64,000 bases of DNA, from positions 114,093,546 through 114,157,545 of the forward strand of contig CP136068.1 of assembly GCA_032622095.1 (NCBI GenBank), given 5' to 3'. Source of the DNA: Siphonodentalium dalli (taxonomy: Eukaryota; Mollusca; Scaphopoda; Gadilida; Siphonodentaliidae). Both the position numbers and the translations under genes were made by a program. Below, one piece after another: positions 11,350-22,030 of the stretch. The notes under the pieces were generated by a model, which searched no databases, was not told the DNA's origin, and was given only the letters and a program-made list of their open reading frames with translations. The number at the start of each line of letters is the position of its first letter. Position 1 is the stretch's first letter.

Positions 11350-11932
11350 AGGGGTACTGTACGCCATTTTCATTAAATTTCCGGTGACAACAACGATCTA
11401 ATATCGATAATATATAGAAACATAAGTAATTTGAGTCGAAGATGTATTCTGTAAACGCTCAGGTTAATAGGCTATCTTAAAATTTAATAATTTAAAAGTT
11501 AATAATTTGATATAAATTGAATTTATGACTGGAGCCATAAAATGGCGTCATTTAAATTACGAATTGCCGTAATCAAAAATAGTATTTGAGGGATACTGGA
11601 TTTTTAAACCGATCGCACACACGATTGCTTAACATATTATGATGATACGGGGAGAACACTCAAGCCACTCACTGACTAGCGACGATACAATAACTTAAAT
11701 GATTATATGGGACTAGTATGCATATAATATAACTTTTATTTGATTCATTTGGTTGAAAACTTTACAAAAATTACTCGACAACGACAATTTGTATTTTTGC
11801 ATTCCGGTAAATTTGTCATCCGTAACATGACTTCGTACTCAACAGACTTTCAAATAATGGAAAAATTGTTACCTTATTCTCCGACTCGGAGACTATAGAA
11901 ACCAACAACAACATGTGGCGTACAGTACCCCT
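11350..11932 (+). mobile_element. Complete MITE with AGGGGTACTGTACGCCA ends
   Basis: Perfect 17-bp terminal inverted repeats (AGGGGTACTGTACGCCA and its complement) are flanked by TTAA on both sides (11346-11349, 11933-11936). The other array units show the empty site, cttTTAAgttgat, which proves insertion with TTAA duplication. It is 583 bp, AT-rich, and has no ORF. Confidence 0.88.
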
Positions 11933-12605
11933 TTAAGTTGATACTTTTATCGGACAAACATTATTATTAACTTTTTACATCGAAACATCTCGGTGATTCA
12001 ATTTGTTCATGTCGACATTATGATGCAAGATTGAAAGAGAGGATCCTTTGAGGTTGGTTGGTTATAAATGTTCGCTAATAGACAACGTAATGCATACGTT
12101 TGTCGCGAATGAATGGTACTGTACGCTTATCCTCCGCGATGTCTGCAATGTGATCATAGATGTATTTTATGTGAGGATCGCCATGTGCACTGACACATAT
12201 GGATGTACATTAATTAAATTGACAACTTCCCAATAGCTTTCGGGTAAGACCGTTATGAAATGAACATCGCGAGTAAACTGCGCGCAAAAGACGACATTGA
12301 ATATGCCACATTGCAGAAGACGAGAACATACCTACATGTATATGGCTTATTGTTTTACATTGCATGGACCGATATTGACGATTTGACCACCAAAAATGAT
12401 CGTAATTAAACGCGGAATATCACACGCTTAACAGCTTGACTCTCGTTTATGGAACAGAAATCCTATGGAACGATAAGTGGTTACTGAAAATATACATAAC
12501 CGCGAAAGAAAGCACCCGTGACTTAGTGCAACATCGTGCGTGTGGATGGCAAGGATATTTTCTGTGGTATAATCGGATAACAAAACAGTTGTTGCCCTTC
12601 TTCTC

Positions 12606-12780
12606 GGGAGACATTGAGATTTGTCACCCGCTCGAGAACGGAATGTCTCCCTCGGAGCTTTGCTCATCGGGAGACATTCCGTTCTCGAGCGGGTGACAAA
12701 TCTCAATGTCTCCATCGACAACGCTTTGCTCCGAGGGAGACATTCCGTTCTCGAGCGGGTGACAAATCTCAATGTCTCCC
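12606..12780. repeat. Three-arm hairpin cluster (GGGAGACATT / GGGTGACAAATC)
   Basis: The about 50-bp arm GGGAGACATTGAGATTTGTC...GGAATGTCTCCC occurs once inverted and twice direct. Any inverted pair can fold into a near-perfect stem of about 50 bp. Unit 3 has the two-arm form and unit 1 a single arm. Confidence 0.8.
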
Positions 12781-12809
12781 TCGACAACGGGCGACAACTG
12801 TATATTGGT

Positions 12810-13899
12810 ATCCTCCTCCCTATTTTCCACCCTTCTGATTGGCCCATGTGTTGTCACGTGCCGGGCGACAAATCACACTGTCGCCCGCTGACCCGGGAGA
12901 CATTGTTTTTGTCGCCCGCCTGATGTTATATTGCAAGAATATCTCCAAACGCACACACACTGCAGTAACTCATCTATTTCACATAACTACGACGTACTAA
13001 AAAATCATAGATCTTATATACCCTACGGATTCGCAAAACACACCAGTTGTGGTGTTTGCTAATTTGCATATATTTAGTAAACACTAATATTCGAACTTTT
13101 AAGTTGATAGTTTTATCGGACAATCGTTATTATTTACTGTTTACATCGAAACATGTCGGTGATTCAATTTGTTCATGTCGACATTATGATGCAAGATTGA
13201 AAGAGATGATCCCTTGAGGTTGGTTGGTTATAAATGTTCGCTGGTAGACAACGTAATGCATACGTTTGTCGTGAATGAATGGTACTGTACGTTTATCCTT
13301 CGCGATGTCTTCAATGTGATCATAGAAGTATTTTATGTGAGGATCGCCATGAGCACTGACACATATGAATGTACATTAATGAAATTGACAACTTCCCAAT
13401 ATCTTTCGGTGAATACCGTTATGAAATGAACATCGCGAGTAAATTGCGCGCACAAGACGACATTGAATATGCCACATTGCAGAAGAGAACATACCTATAT
13501 GGCTTATTGGTTTACATTGCATGGACCGATATTGACGAGTTGACCACCAAAATGATCGTAAATAAACTCTAATTATCAAACGCTTAACAGCTTGACTATC
13601 GTTTATGGAACAGAAATCCCATGGGACGATAAGTAGTTACTGAAAATATACATAATCGGGAAAGAAAGCACTCGTGACTCAGTACAACATCGTGCGTGTG
13701 GGTGACAAGGATATTTTATGTGGTATAATCAGATAACAAAACACTTGTTGCCCTTCTTCTCGGGAGACATTGAGATTTGTCACCCGCTCGAGAACGGAAT
13801 GTCTCCCTCGGAGCTTCGCTCCTCGGGAGACATTCCGTTCTCGAGCGGGTGACAAATCTCAATGTCTCCCTCGACAACGGGCGACAACTGTATATTGTT
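12810..13899 (+). repeat. Tandem array unit 3
   Basis: It repeats units 1 and 2 without the MITE. The coding-like block reads LRLVGYKCSLVDNVMHTFVV, then NEWYCTFILRDVFNVII. A second open frame reads EYRYEMNIASKLRAQDDIEY. It ends with a 109-bp perfect-arm hairpin at 13762-13870. Confidence 0.7.
13762..13870. repeat. 109-bp hairpin with about 50-bp arms
   Basis: GGGAGACATTGAGATTTGTC at the left is answered by GACAAATCTCAATGTCTCCC at the right. The loop region is cctcggagcttcgctcctcg. Confidence 0.85.
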
Positions 13900-14101
13900 A
13901 TCCTCCTCCCTATTTTCCAACCTTCTGATTGATCCATGCATGTCCTGTCATGTGCCGGGCGACAAATCACACTGTCACCCGCTGAGCCGGGATACAATGT
14001 TTCTGTCGCCCGCTTGGTGTTATATAGCAAGAATATCTCCAAACACACACTATCCAGTAACTCCTCTATTTCACATCACTACGACGTACTAAAATCATAG
14101 A
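13900..14101 (+). repeat. Tandem array unit 4, truncated
   Basis: It starts with the same cctcctccctattttcc block and GGGCGACA stem and stops after the acgacgtactaaaa block, at the junction with the right 243-bp direct repeat. Confidence 0.65.
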
Positions 14102-14345
14102 TCTATTTTTCTTTTAGAGTTATTGTTCTTATGTAAAAAATGGCGCGCGGACCCCTCCCCCCCTTTTTATGGTGAGGGTTTTTTTTTTTTGGGGCGGGAG
14201 ACAAGATGGATGAGATAGAGAAACGTTACTTATTGATAAAAGGTACATTAAGAGCCCGAAACTTTGAAGTTTAAAAATTGTTAAATTTTATCTTAATTCG
14301 TGAAAAATTTGAAGATTTAAAAATAATTTTATTTATAACGCATCA
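14102..14345 (+). repeat. 243-bp direct repeat, right copy
   Basis: Nearly identical to 9393-9635 in the same orientation. It differs mainly in homopolymer lengths (C and T runs). It closes the 10-14 kb array. Confidence 0.75.
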
Positions 14346-14459
14346 AAATTTGAAGATGACTTTCTTTTTATTATTCCGGAATTGTTGTTGTTGTTTTGTT
14401 TTTTTTAATTTTCGTTCGAATTGTTTTCTGTGTCCTTTTAACTTACACCCTTTGCGAGT

Positions 14460-15240
14460 GCCGTGTGTCTCTTTAGCATGCATTGTGTCCTTTTAATATT
14501 TAAAGACTGAGTTCATTGTGTCCATTTAATATTCAAGGCTGAGACTACCCCTCGTTCAGCGAGGTCATCACGTGATATACTTTTTGTGACGTCAATTATG
14601 CGTGGGTGGCCCCCAAATGGGGTACTGCAGAACAAATTGATCATGTACTTCCGTGACGTCAGAATATGCGTGAGTGGCCGCCCCCCAATCGAGTGCCTCG
14701 TGTCACATACCGAGAGTGCCGTCCCTTTAACATCGCGGGAGCATTGTCTCCATTTAATATTCAAGGCGAAAGCTACCCATCGTTCATCGATGTCATCGCG
14801 TAGTATACATAACATTACACCCTTTGACATTCACACATTTCGAGCGCATTGTCTCCCTTTAATATTCAAAGACTGAGTGCATTGTGTCCCTTTAATATTC
14901 AGGGCGGAAGATACCCATCGTTCAGCGAGGTTATCCCGTGATATACATGTAGATAATACATCGTTAATAGGGAGTGACATCGTTCATACACACATTAAAA
15001 ACATAATTCAGGGCGAGGCTCATCATCGTTCATCGCGAGCGCATTGTCTCCCTTTAATATTCAGGGCGGAAGCTACCCGTCGTCCAGCGAGGTCATCACG
15101 TGATATACAGGTAGATAATACACCGTTCATTGTGAGTGACATCGTTCATACACACGTTAGAAACATAACTCAGGGCGAGGCTCACCATCGTTCATCGCGA
15201 GCGCATTGTCTCCCTTTAATATTCAGGGCGGAAGCTACTG
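14460..15240 (+). repeat. Tandem repeat with CATTGTCTCCCTTTAATATTC core
   Basis: About six copies (14480, 14740, 14848, 14880, 15038, 15207) of gcgcattgtctccctttaat followed by a GGGCGGAAGCTACCC-like block. The better-preserved ones add cgttcagcgaggtcatcacg, tgatatac and a further segment, giving a period of about 170 bp. Confidence 0.7.
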
Positions 15241-15540
15241 TTGTGACCTCACATTATGCGTGGGTGGCCCCAAACTGCAATAGGTCAGGTAAGTGACCTC
15301 ACAGTATGCGTGTGTGGCCCCCAACTGCGGTACTGCATAACATCTAAGTCATGCACGTGCCTCTGATTATGCTAATTAGCCCCCAACTGGTGTACTGGGG
15401 AACAAATAGGTCATACACGTGACCTCATGAATATGCTAATTATCCCCCAACTGGGCCCACTGCAGAGAAAGTAGGTAATGTACTTCCGTGACGTCAGAAT
15501 ATGCAAATTATTCCCCAACTGGGCCCAGTATCATCAATAG
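14583..15540 (+). promoter_or_regulatory. Repeated module with CRE-like and octamer-like motifs
   Basis: Module copies at about 14586, 14652, 15240, 15290, 15345, 15420 and 15488. Each carries gTGACgTCA (or gTGACCTCA/cACGTGAC), then tATGCgTg, ATGCTAAT or ATGCAAAT, then CCCCCAACTGGG, often followed by tACTGCAGAACAAATaGGTCA. CRE and octamer are known transcription-factor sites. A regulatory role is inference. It lies about 400-1300 bp upstream of SLC22 exon 2, within the intron. Confidence 0.4.
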
Positions 15541-15886
15541 GCCAATGCAAATTGGTTTATGGTTTATCGGAACGAATTTCGTTGCTTTGGTTATTTTAAT
15601 ATTGAGCTTATTAATATCTACGCATTTATTATTACTCGATTTGGTAAGCGCAAGTTTGTGATGCATATAAATGAATAAGACTGAATTGTTGAACTCGTTG
15701 TAAACGGGATTCAGTCATGTATATATAGTTATAATCCGGCATACGATACAGACGGAATGCGGCGTATGGCTCCAAAACACCTTGAATGAGACGTACGGAA
15801 AAGGTGGTGGTATCAGTTGGGGAAGGGGATATGTCAAATATATGTTTACTTCCGATGATAGTCAGTTAGTATTGATGCCCTAACAG
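15541..15886. other. Intron sequence upstream of SLC22 exon 2
   Basis: No repeats or genes were recognised. It ends in the acceptor gccctaacag. Confidence 0.5.
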
Positions 15887-16117
15887 CTTTGTTCCAGAGA
15901 GTTTACGATGGTTGGTGACACGATCAAGGACAAAAGAGGCAGAGGCCATCGTCAAGCGAATTTCACGGATGAACGGAAAGAAATGCCCACCACTGGACGG
16001 AATATTTAATACTGTTGTACAAAGCCACACGACCAAAGAGGCTGAACGGACGTATACTTACCGCGATTTGGTATCGTGGGTGATTTTGAAGAAGCTTTTG
16101 CCCTGCATGTTCATCAG
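15887..16117 (+). CDS. SLC22-family transporter, exon with PESLRWL motif and large cytoplasmic loop
   Basis: The exon reads (F)FVPESLRWLVTRSRTKEAE, then AIVKRISRMNGKKCPP, then KEAERTYTYRDLVSW and KKLLPCMFI. PESxRWL at the end of TM6, the helix xxEAxxIxxRIxxxNGK and the (T/S)YTxxDL loop motif are diagnostic of SLC22 carriers. The acceptor taacag precedes 15887. The first base completes a Phe codon begun by exon 289-504. The donor AG|GTTTGT after 16117 leaves two bases that combine with the first base of the exon at 21226 to give Ser, so TM7 reads LLPCMFI-S-FTLGTSWYAIAF. An alternative donor at 16070 (TTG|GTATCG) would break the phase. The sequence downstream is (GTT)n and poly-T, clearly intronic. 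Confidence 0.9.
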
Positions 16118-17427
16118 GTTTGTTGTGTACATAAAGAACGACACGGTCGCGTGTTTTTGTTGTTGTTGTTGTTGTTGTTTTTTTTTTTTTTTGGTAGACA
16201 CTTTAGGAAGGGCTATTTATGTCCGTTCACCCGACAACGAGCAGTTACATACTTAACAAGCCGCAGTTATAGTCCATATCAACTTAAACGTTTGTTCCCA
16301 CTTACCCGGCAGTGTTGGGTAAAGCGTCGCGAGATTTTTTTGTTTTGTTTCATTCGCAACCTTTCCCATGTGGCGGTTATATGTACAAACTCACGGATCA
16401 TCCTTGATATGTTATCTCTGAGTTTGTTCATTATCAATTGTGGTCAGTGACCAGTATGAAATATAAGGTGATCTATTTCTCATCTTAAATCATCTTTATT
16501 TCACCACGGCTAATTCGCAAGTAAATGTGCATTACATTCCCAATGGTAGAGGTGGTTAACATTTGATACATGTATTTGAAAGTTATAAGTTCAGCATAGA
16601 GTCTCGTAGAAATGAACGAATTCACTAGCGCTGCTGCACGAAAGGGTCCCCTTTATTATTGTATAAAGGTACAATTGTCCCTATCCCCACACACTGGGTA
16701 TATATCCCGTATCTAGTATTAGGTTAAAATAATTCGCAGATGCGTCTAATTTCTGGAATTCGTTTGATGAATAAAGTTGAAAACCAGGTGAAATACAAGA
16801 GGTAATGGTGGCTTCGGAATGACTTGCAGAATATATATGAGCATTTACAGGTTAAGACAATGCTTTTAAGTACATGCTCGCGACAATTTAAAGCGCTTTC
16901 GGTGGAGAGGGAGAATGACGAGCCGATTTGTTCGGTAAAATTCGATAATTTCCAATATCATATCTCGACTTCGCTGCATTCGATTTCGCCGAGTTATATG
17001 TCAAATGAAAGGGAATTTTATTGCCAATAAGACACACCGGGGGTTATTTTGGTAGCTATTATCGATTTCTATAATTTGTAGGGTGTTAATAGTTGGGTGT
17101 GGTTTTAGCCAAAATCGATTATTGGAACCTTTACACTGGTATAGTCTATATTGGTACTTTAGTAATTTTCCCCAGGGGCCTGTGATTTGGTGTTGTGACT
17201 CGAGGTACCACGGCGGATGTTAGTTAGTTTTTCAATATATTATTTAAAACAAACTAATAAATTTTAAAAACAAAGAAATGTTTTTTTAACAAATGAGCAA
17301 GGAGTTCAATCTAAAAAAGAAAAGAAAAAGATTTTCTGTTCTAAATTTGTTTCCAGATATATTTTCTGTGCAGATTCCTCCGACGCTGAATAAAGACTAC
17401 CGGACGGAGCCTGTTTCAGCGAGTATA
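16118..17427. other. Intron sequence with (GTT)n-T(n) tract
   Basis: A (TTG)n run followed by about 17 T lies at 16156-16194. The rest is unique AT-rich sequence with no supportable gene. Confidence 0.5.
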
Positions 17428-18341
17428 TCTATTATATATTTTGGAAGATCTGTTTGTTTGTTTGTTTGTTTGTGTGTTTGTAATCGATGGACTCGAAAAT
17501 GGCCCAGCCGATTTCGATGAAACTTGGTATGTGGGGGTATTTTCGGGTCAGGACCAACATAGGCCTATTAATTTGTCCGTGCGAGGTCAACTTTTCACGT
17601 GCCGAGGTCAAATCTGTTTTTACGCCGTTTTGCGCTAATATATTTCAGTTCGGTGCTTACAAATCGATTCGAAACAGCGCGAATAATAACATGCCAGTCA
17701 TAATAATGACACTATGAGAATCTTTCGTGTTTCCTCTTTCCAACGATATATAATATGTATGTATCCGTTTTAGTTATCTGCCTCAATTATTAAGAAGAAG
17801 TGGTACGATCTTCTATCAGGGTAAAAACAATGCGTAACTTCTATGACGTCGTTATAGGTCATAAAGTTAGATCACGTTAACTCTTCTCCGGCCGATGCAT
17901 TTGACTGTTTCAGACGTCTTGGCGATATCTCGGGCACCGATGGTAATTTATCTTTACGTTGAAACTTGATAATTAATGAGCGTGTGTATATGAGGCGCGT
18001 TTATATACTTCAGTGGAAATCAAATCGGGTTAAACTGGCGGATTTTTACGGACGAAATTTGATGCATAGGGTATCTCGGTATCCGATGGGCCGATTTCCC
18101 GGTATCCGCTGGGCCGATTTCCACCATTTTTGGGGTGTTGGTCCACCTGACCTTGACCTTCAAAATGGTCAATTCAAGGTCAAATCGGGTAAAACCGGAT
18201 GGATTTCGACGGGTACTTTTGTCGGGTACTTTTGTTCGGGCACTGTGTTTTGGACGGGTCAAATCGTGACCCCACTTGACATTGGCCTTCAAAATAGACA
18301 ATTCAAGGTCAAAGCCCGGACGAAGTCGGGTCACCTTCTAG
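17428..18341 (+). mobile_element. Non-autonomous Helitron-like element, longest copy
   Basis: 914 bp. It begins A|TCTATTATATATTTTGGAAG with a (TTTG)n tract, contains the shared CCGATTTCGATGAAACTTGG and TGGGCCGATTTCC blocks, and ends AGCCCGGACGAAGTCGGG-tcacctt-CTAG|T. It closely resembles 7098-7878 and 8347-8840 and gives the family its clearest boundaries. A related 5'-like fragment (ggatgtctgtccgtcatttc...) follows at 18350-18440. Confidence 0.78.
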
Positions 18342-18649
18342 TATGGATATAAAAGAGTAGGATGTCTGTCCGTCATTTCGCGTTTTCTCCAGACCCTTGG
18401 ACCGATTTCAACCGAATGTGTTGTGGTTACTCGTGGTATCCCGGTGGATGTTATTACTGCGTTATATTGTTACTGATATGCTCTATTCTCTTATAAAAAT
18501 TAAACGTAATTTATTAGTCAATTTCAATTATATATTACAATTACCCCATCCCTGCTACGTCCGTAGCCAGAGTAAAGATTTGTGGCATCATCTATAGTGG
18601 CTTATGGTGTGAGCCCTGCACCTGATTCGTATCGCTTCAGATATATAGA

Positions 18650-18796
18650 GGATCTCACATGAGTTTCTATTTTATATGTAATTTTATCAACCTCGTTTAC
18701 TAAATTCGATTTGAGCCGAGGTTTACCGAGGCTCAAATAGAATTTAGTGGAAGAGGTTGATAAATTACATATAAAATAGGACGAGTGTGAGATACC
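18650..18796. repeat. 147-bp hairpin element
   Basis: Arms of about 68 bp: ggatctcacatgagtttcta at the left is matched by taggacgagtgtgagatacc at the right, with TTTTATATGTAATTTTATCA and CTAAATTCgATTTGAGCC mirrored inside. The loop is about 12 bp (gaggtttaccga). It could be a small MITE or a foldback remnant. Confidence 0.75.
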
Positions 18797-19158
18797 TTAT
18801 ATCACATGATCAAATAAACGCGCAGCAACGCGAAGTATTCATCGAAAACAATAATCATAAACTGCAGCAATCGCAAGTCATTTAAATAATGTCATGACGT
18901 CATCACACGCGCTAATATTAAACATATGTCTTACCCATAGTTATGAAATTGCTTTTATGGGCAAATTATAACGGCCCAGATTAAATATCAATTGATATAC
19001 TAATAGGACGCCATGGGACAAACGTGTACGATTAAATATAAAAACTCGCATATCTGCGCTAATAATGAAGAGTGATAACATGCGATTGTATGAAAGAATT
19101 TTCAACACCAAAAGTGATAAACTGTGGGCATACATAAGTCAAATTTGAACATTCTTTA

Positions 19159-20559
19159 AACAGGTCTGGCAATTCCCAAATATAGCTACAATAGCGATAA
19201 TTATGTCCGGACCAAATATATGGCCCCGAGGGTGAGATTTTTCCAGGTCATGATGGATCATTTTTCTCCCAACCAAAGAGACTCATTCCGATTTTTCATT
19301 TTATACCATTCTTTGGCACATTCTAGTAGCTTCGTAACGGCATATCTGGGGATAAATCTGGGGATAAATCTGGGGATAAATCTGGGGATAAATCTGATGA
19401 TTCGTGATTAGCTGGGATGATTTCGGTATATACCAAAGTACTGTAAAACAAAGCGCGCCATTCGTGCGCGCAGGGTTAATACATTAGAATGAAATTTACA
19501 TGGTCTTGTGAAATCGACATGAATACGTCACATCGTTGCACCTGCATAGATTCCGAGAAACGCGCGTATTGATATGAAGTATTAACAACTAGACTGATCG
19601 TTTTGGTCATGGGAAATGTCCATATCGGTACCATTATAAAAGGAAACAAGTATATATATGACAGACACATGTTAGTTAGACGCGTTCGACGATTTGTTGC
19701 AACGATGACAATAGTTCGAATGTGGAACTATTTCGTTCGTCATTTGTGAATCGGCTATTGTTTCCGTATTACGAAATGTGCAAGTAATTCCAGTTTCGAT
19801 TTCGGGCCTTCTGTTTGACGGAATGTGTTCGTTTATATTATATGTTGTACAACTCTGCGTCTGCAAGTGAGGTTATGTTGAAGGTTCTTCGTGGTTAATA
19901 TGCTAGAGGCTTATATCTCCATATGTATTAACGTCCACGAATTCGTCCGTATTTATTTACTTGAAACGTGAAGCGTAACTGGTTGGTCGCCATTGTTTCC
20001 GTTCACACAAAACATGATGACGGATTGCTAAATTAGTTCCGATTCATAATCGAATAGGTAAAGCAATCACGTGGGTATGGTGAGACAGCTGGTCACGTGC
20101 TGGGTGAGACAGGGAAATCTCAGCCAGCTATTCCACACGGTCTACCTGTGCTAAAATGTGTAGCGGGTGGGAGAAAACCCAATCCAACAAACAATCATTT
20201 AAATATACAAGAACATGGTTTGATTATACTCTTAGTAAATTCATATTTCTAAATAGAAAATAATATATCATATATGGATGGATCCGTGTCCCATATCACA
20301 TAGCATAACAAATTTCTAAACAGATGCATATGCTTAGCTATGCTTCTCGGATATTCCGCAATCTGGTGCAACCGAAATGTCATCGGCAGAGGTTTCATAA
20401 GTTGTAACAACATAATACCCCTCACCCTTAGTTGCAGCAGCTCGCGGTAATGCTTACATGCAATGCAGATTGGTAAAATATTGTTTTACGATAGTCAAAT
20501 GTAGCTACAATAGCTACATATAGCTATTGTAGCTATATTTGGGAATTGCCAGACCTGTT
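19159..20559. mobile_element. 1.4-kb element with 38-bp terminal inverted repeats
   Basis: The left end AACAGGTCTGGCAATTCCCA continues into aatatagctacaatagc. The right end is its exact inverse, finishing at 20559. Next to the right end a 44-bp palindrome (atgtagctacaatagct mirrored) duplicates the subterminal part. No transposase ORF was seen. Target duplication is unclear. The 19729 breakpoint of the segmental duplication falls inside it, so copy B keeps only the right part (to about 31385). Confidence 0.65.
19344..19396 (+). repeat. 12-bp minisatellite, ATCTGGGGATAA x 4.4
   Basis: Perfect tandem copies of atctggggataa. Confidence 0.95.
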
Positions 20560-20631
20560 ATAGGCACTTCTTTAATTATCACCGGTTTGTAGTCAATATT
20601 AATCCTCAATTAATCCTGAGATCAAGCTTAA

Positions 20632-21073
20632 CCCTTTACCCAACAGAACGGCCCTGTGCCAATGCATTCTCATATATATGCGAGTCGACCATAGGTCGCC
20701 TCGCATATATAAGAGAATGCATTGGCTTAACACATATTAAAAATGATAAAATTGTCAAAGAATGTAGAAAAATATTATAAAAATTATTAAAAAATGTAAG
20801 AAAAAATTATAAAATTGTTAAAGAATGTAAGAAAAAATGGTAAAAAGTGTTTTAGGCCAATGCATTCTCTTATATATGCGAGGCGACCTATGGTCGACTC
20901 GCATATATAAGAGAATGCATTGGCACAGGGCATAACTATAACCATCACAATGTGGTCAATGAGCCGGTTCCAATGATATCCATATTTGTATGGTTTTATT
21001 GAGACAGACCCAAGATATTTTAGGCTGTTGAAGCTTTATTTGGCCGGTTCTGGCCGGTTTGTTGGGTAAAGGG
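20632..21073 (+). mobile_element. TTAA-flanked MITE with palindromic inner repeats, copy 3
   Basis: Ends are CCCTTTACCCAACAGAACGG and the inverse of GTTGGGTAAAGGG, with TTAA outside at 20628 and 21074. Palindromes are at 20658-20726 and 20856-20924, around an AT-rich core with an internal duplication of the ttaaagaatgtaagaaaaaa segment. It lies about 150 bp upstream of SLC22 exon 3. Confidence 0.85.
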
Positions 21074-21225
21074 TTAATACATCCTGATTTGATGTAGTGA
21101 GCATGCAACTGTGTACCCATGTGGTTGGGATTAGATATCAAACATTATATATTCACCACTCCGATTAAGTATTTATTTATATGTAATAATATATGAGTGG
21201 CCTGGTACATCATTGTCTGTTTCAG

Positions 21226-21360
21226 TTTCACCCTTGGAACAAGTTGGTATGCAATAGCGTTTGGGTTGCCCAAGCTGGCTGGGAACATATACATTAATCT
21301 GATATTAAGTGCCATCGCTTCCTTACCGGCTTCACCAGTCGCAAGTATCCTGATGCAAAG
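21226..21360 (+). CDS. SLC22-family transporter, TM7-TM8 exon, copy A
   Basis: The exon reads (S)FTLGTSWYAIAFGLPKLAGN, then IYINLILSAIASLPA and SPVASILMQ. It aligns with the SLC22 signature WF..SLVYYGLSLNxxNLGGDIYLNFxLSGLVEIPAY. The acceptor is tgtctgtttcag and the donor is CAAAG|GTAAAA. The exon is 135 bp (45 codons), starts with one base of a split codon and ends with two, so it is phase-symmetric (2-2). It joins exon 15887-16117 in frame. The same exon occurs unchanged at 32052-32186. An alternative acceptor at 21196/21197 would give a 163-bp exon that does not fit the upstream phase. The next exon (TM9 onward) was not found in the window. Confidence 0.88.
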
Positions 21361-21876
21361 GTAAAAATACAATAATCAATGCATATATAGAGGCAATCTC
21401 TACCAGAGCGCACCAGTCATACTTCCTTTCTGACTCTGTCACCGGCTGGGCACTTGTCTGTGTTTCTATATTTAGCTTGGGGTTTTCCATACAAAAATGG
21501 CGAAACCCGATCGCTCCAAAGTCAAATGTTCTATGTGCTTTGAGAACAATTCCCGCACTAAAACATAATGACAGAATGGAAAATCAGAGCGGAAGTTTTG
21601 TTGACGATTTTCACAAGCTACTCGTCAAAATTGCAGCAAATTAGAACTCTTGTATTTGACTTGCCGTGCGAGTTGTGACAATTTCGCACATGTGTGTTTA
21701 GACTATTGTGTTGGTAAAATAATCGGAGAACCGAATCACACCGTTTCGATATATATTGTTCGCTTAGTATGTATCTTAATATCGCGAAAGTCCACCAAAG
21801 GTGGGTGAAATTCGCCGGTAGCAGCGGTCTTACCGAGTCATCAAGGGAGATAAACCCTGCATATAGTTTGATAAAG
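21361..21876. other. Intron sequence after the TM7-TM8 exon
   Basis: Unique sequence duplicated in copy B (32187-32702). No gene was seen. Confidence 0.5.
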
Positions 21877-22030
21877 AGGATATCCGATGAGTTATTTTGG
21901 AATATAAGATTTTATGAAATGAGTTTGACAAATTTGATTCACAAAGAGTCGCAGACGAGTTGTGAATCAAATTTATCAAACGAGTTTCATAAAATCTTAT
22001 ATCCCAACATAACGAGTTGAAGATCTTGTA
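21877..22030. repeat. 154-bp hairpin element, copy A
   Basis: Imperfect arms of about 70 bp: AATATAAGATTTTATGAAAT and AAATTTGATTCACAA are mirrored by TTGTGAATCAAATTT and TTTCATAAAATCTTATAT. The ACTCGT/ACGAGT style subterminal bases recall the hairpin at 18650, so they may be one family. Confidence 0.75.

Larger units (their letters stand above)
11062..12809 (+). repeat. Tandem array unit 2, carrying a MITE insertion
   Basis: Same order of blocks as unit 1: the GGGCGACA stem, the GGTTGGTTGGTTATAAATG coding-like block, and the YIAWTDIDDL block. It is enlarged by a 583-bp MITE at 11350-11932 inserted at TTAA, and by an expanded hairpin region at 12606-12780 made of three 50-bp arms (one inverted, then two direct). 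Confidence 0.7.

Noticed and set aside
12428-12923. Overlapping ORFs on both strands around the three-arm hairpin
   Set aside because: They are readings of the inverted repeat. The same peptide appears sense and antisense because of the palindrome.
9393-14345. 243-bp direct repeats as LTRs of a retrovirus-like element
   Set aside because: No TG...CA ends, primer-binding site, polypurine tract, gag, protease, RT or integrase motif between them. The interior is a tandem array.
16071-16256. Extension of the SLC22 exon reading frame beyond 16117
   Set aside because: The frame runs into a poly-Cys/poly-Phe stretch encoded by (GTT)n and poly-T. The GT donor at 16118 restores the TM7 sequence with the next exon.
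21198-21360. Alternative longer TM7 exon starting at 21198
   Set aside because: Its phase does not match the upstream exon, while the acceptor at 21224-21225 has a better pyrimidine tract and matches in phase.
21145-21372. Minus-strand 75-aa open frame duplicated exactly at 31971-32198
   Set aside because: It is the antisense shadow of the SLC22 TM7-TM8 exon on the plus strand, which explains the conservation.
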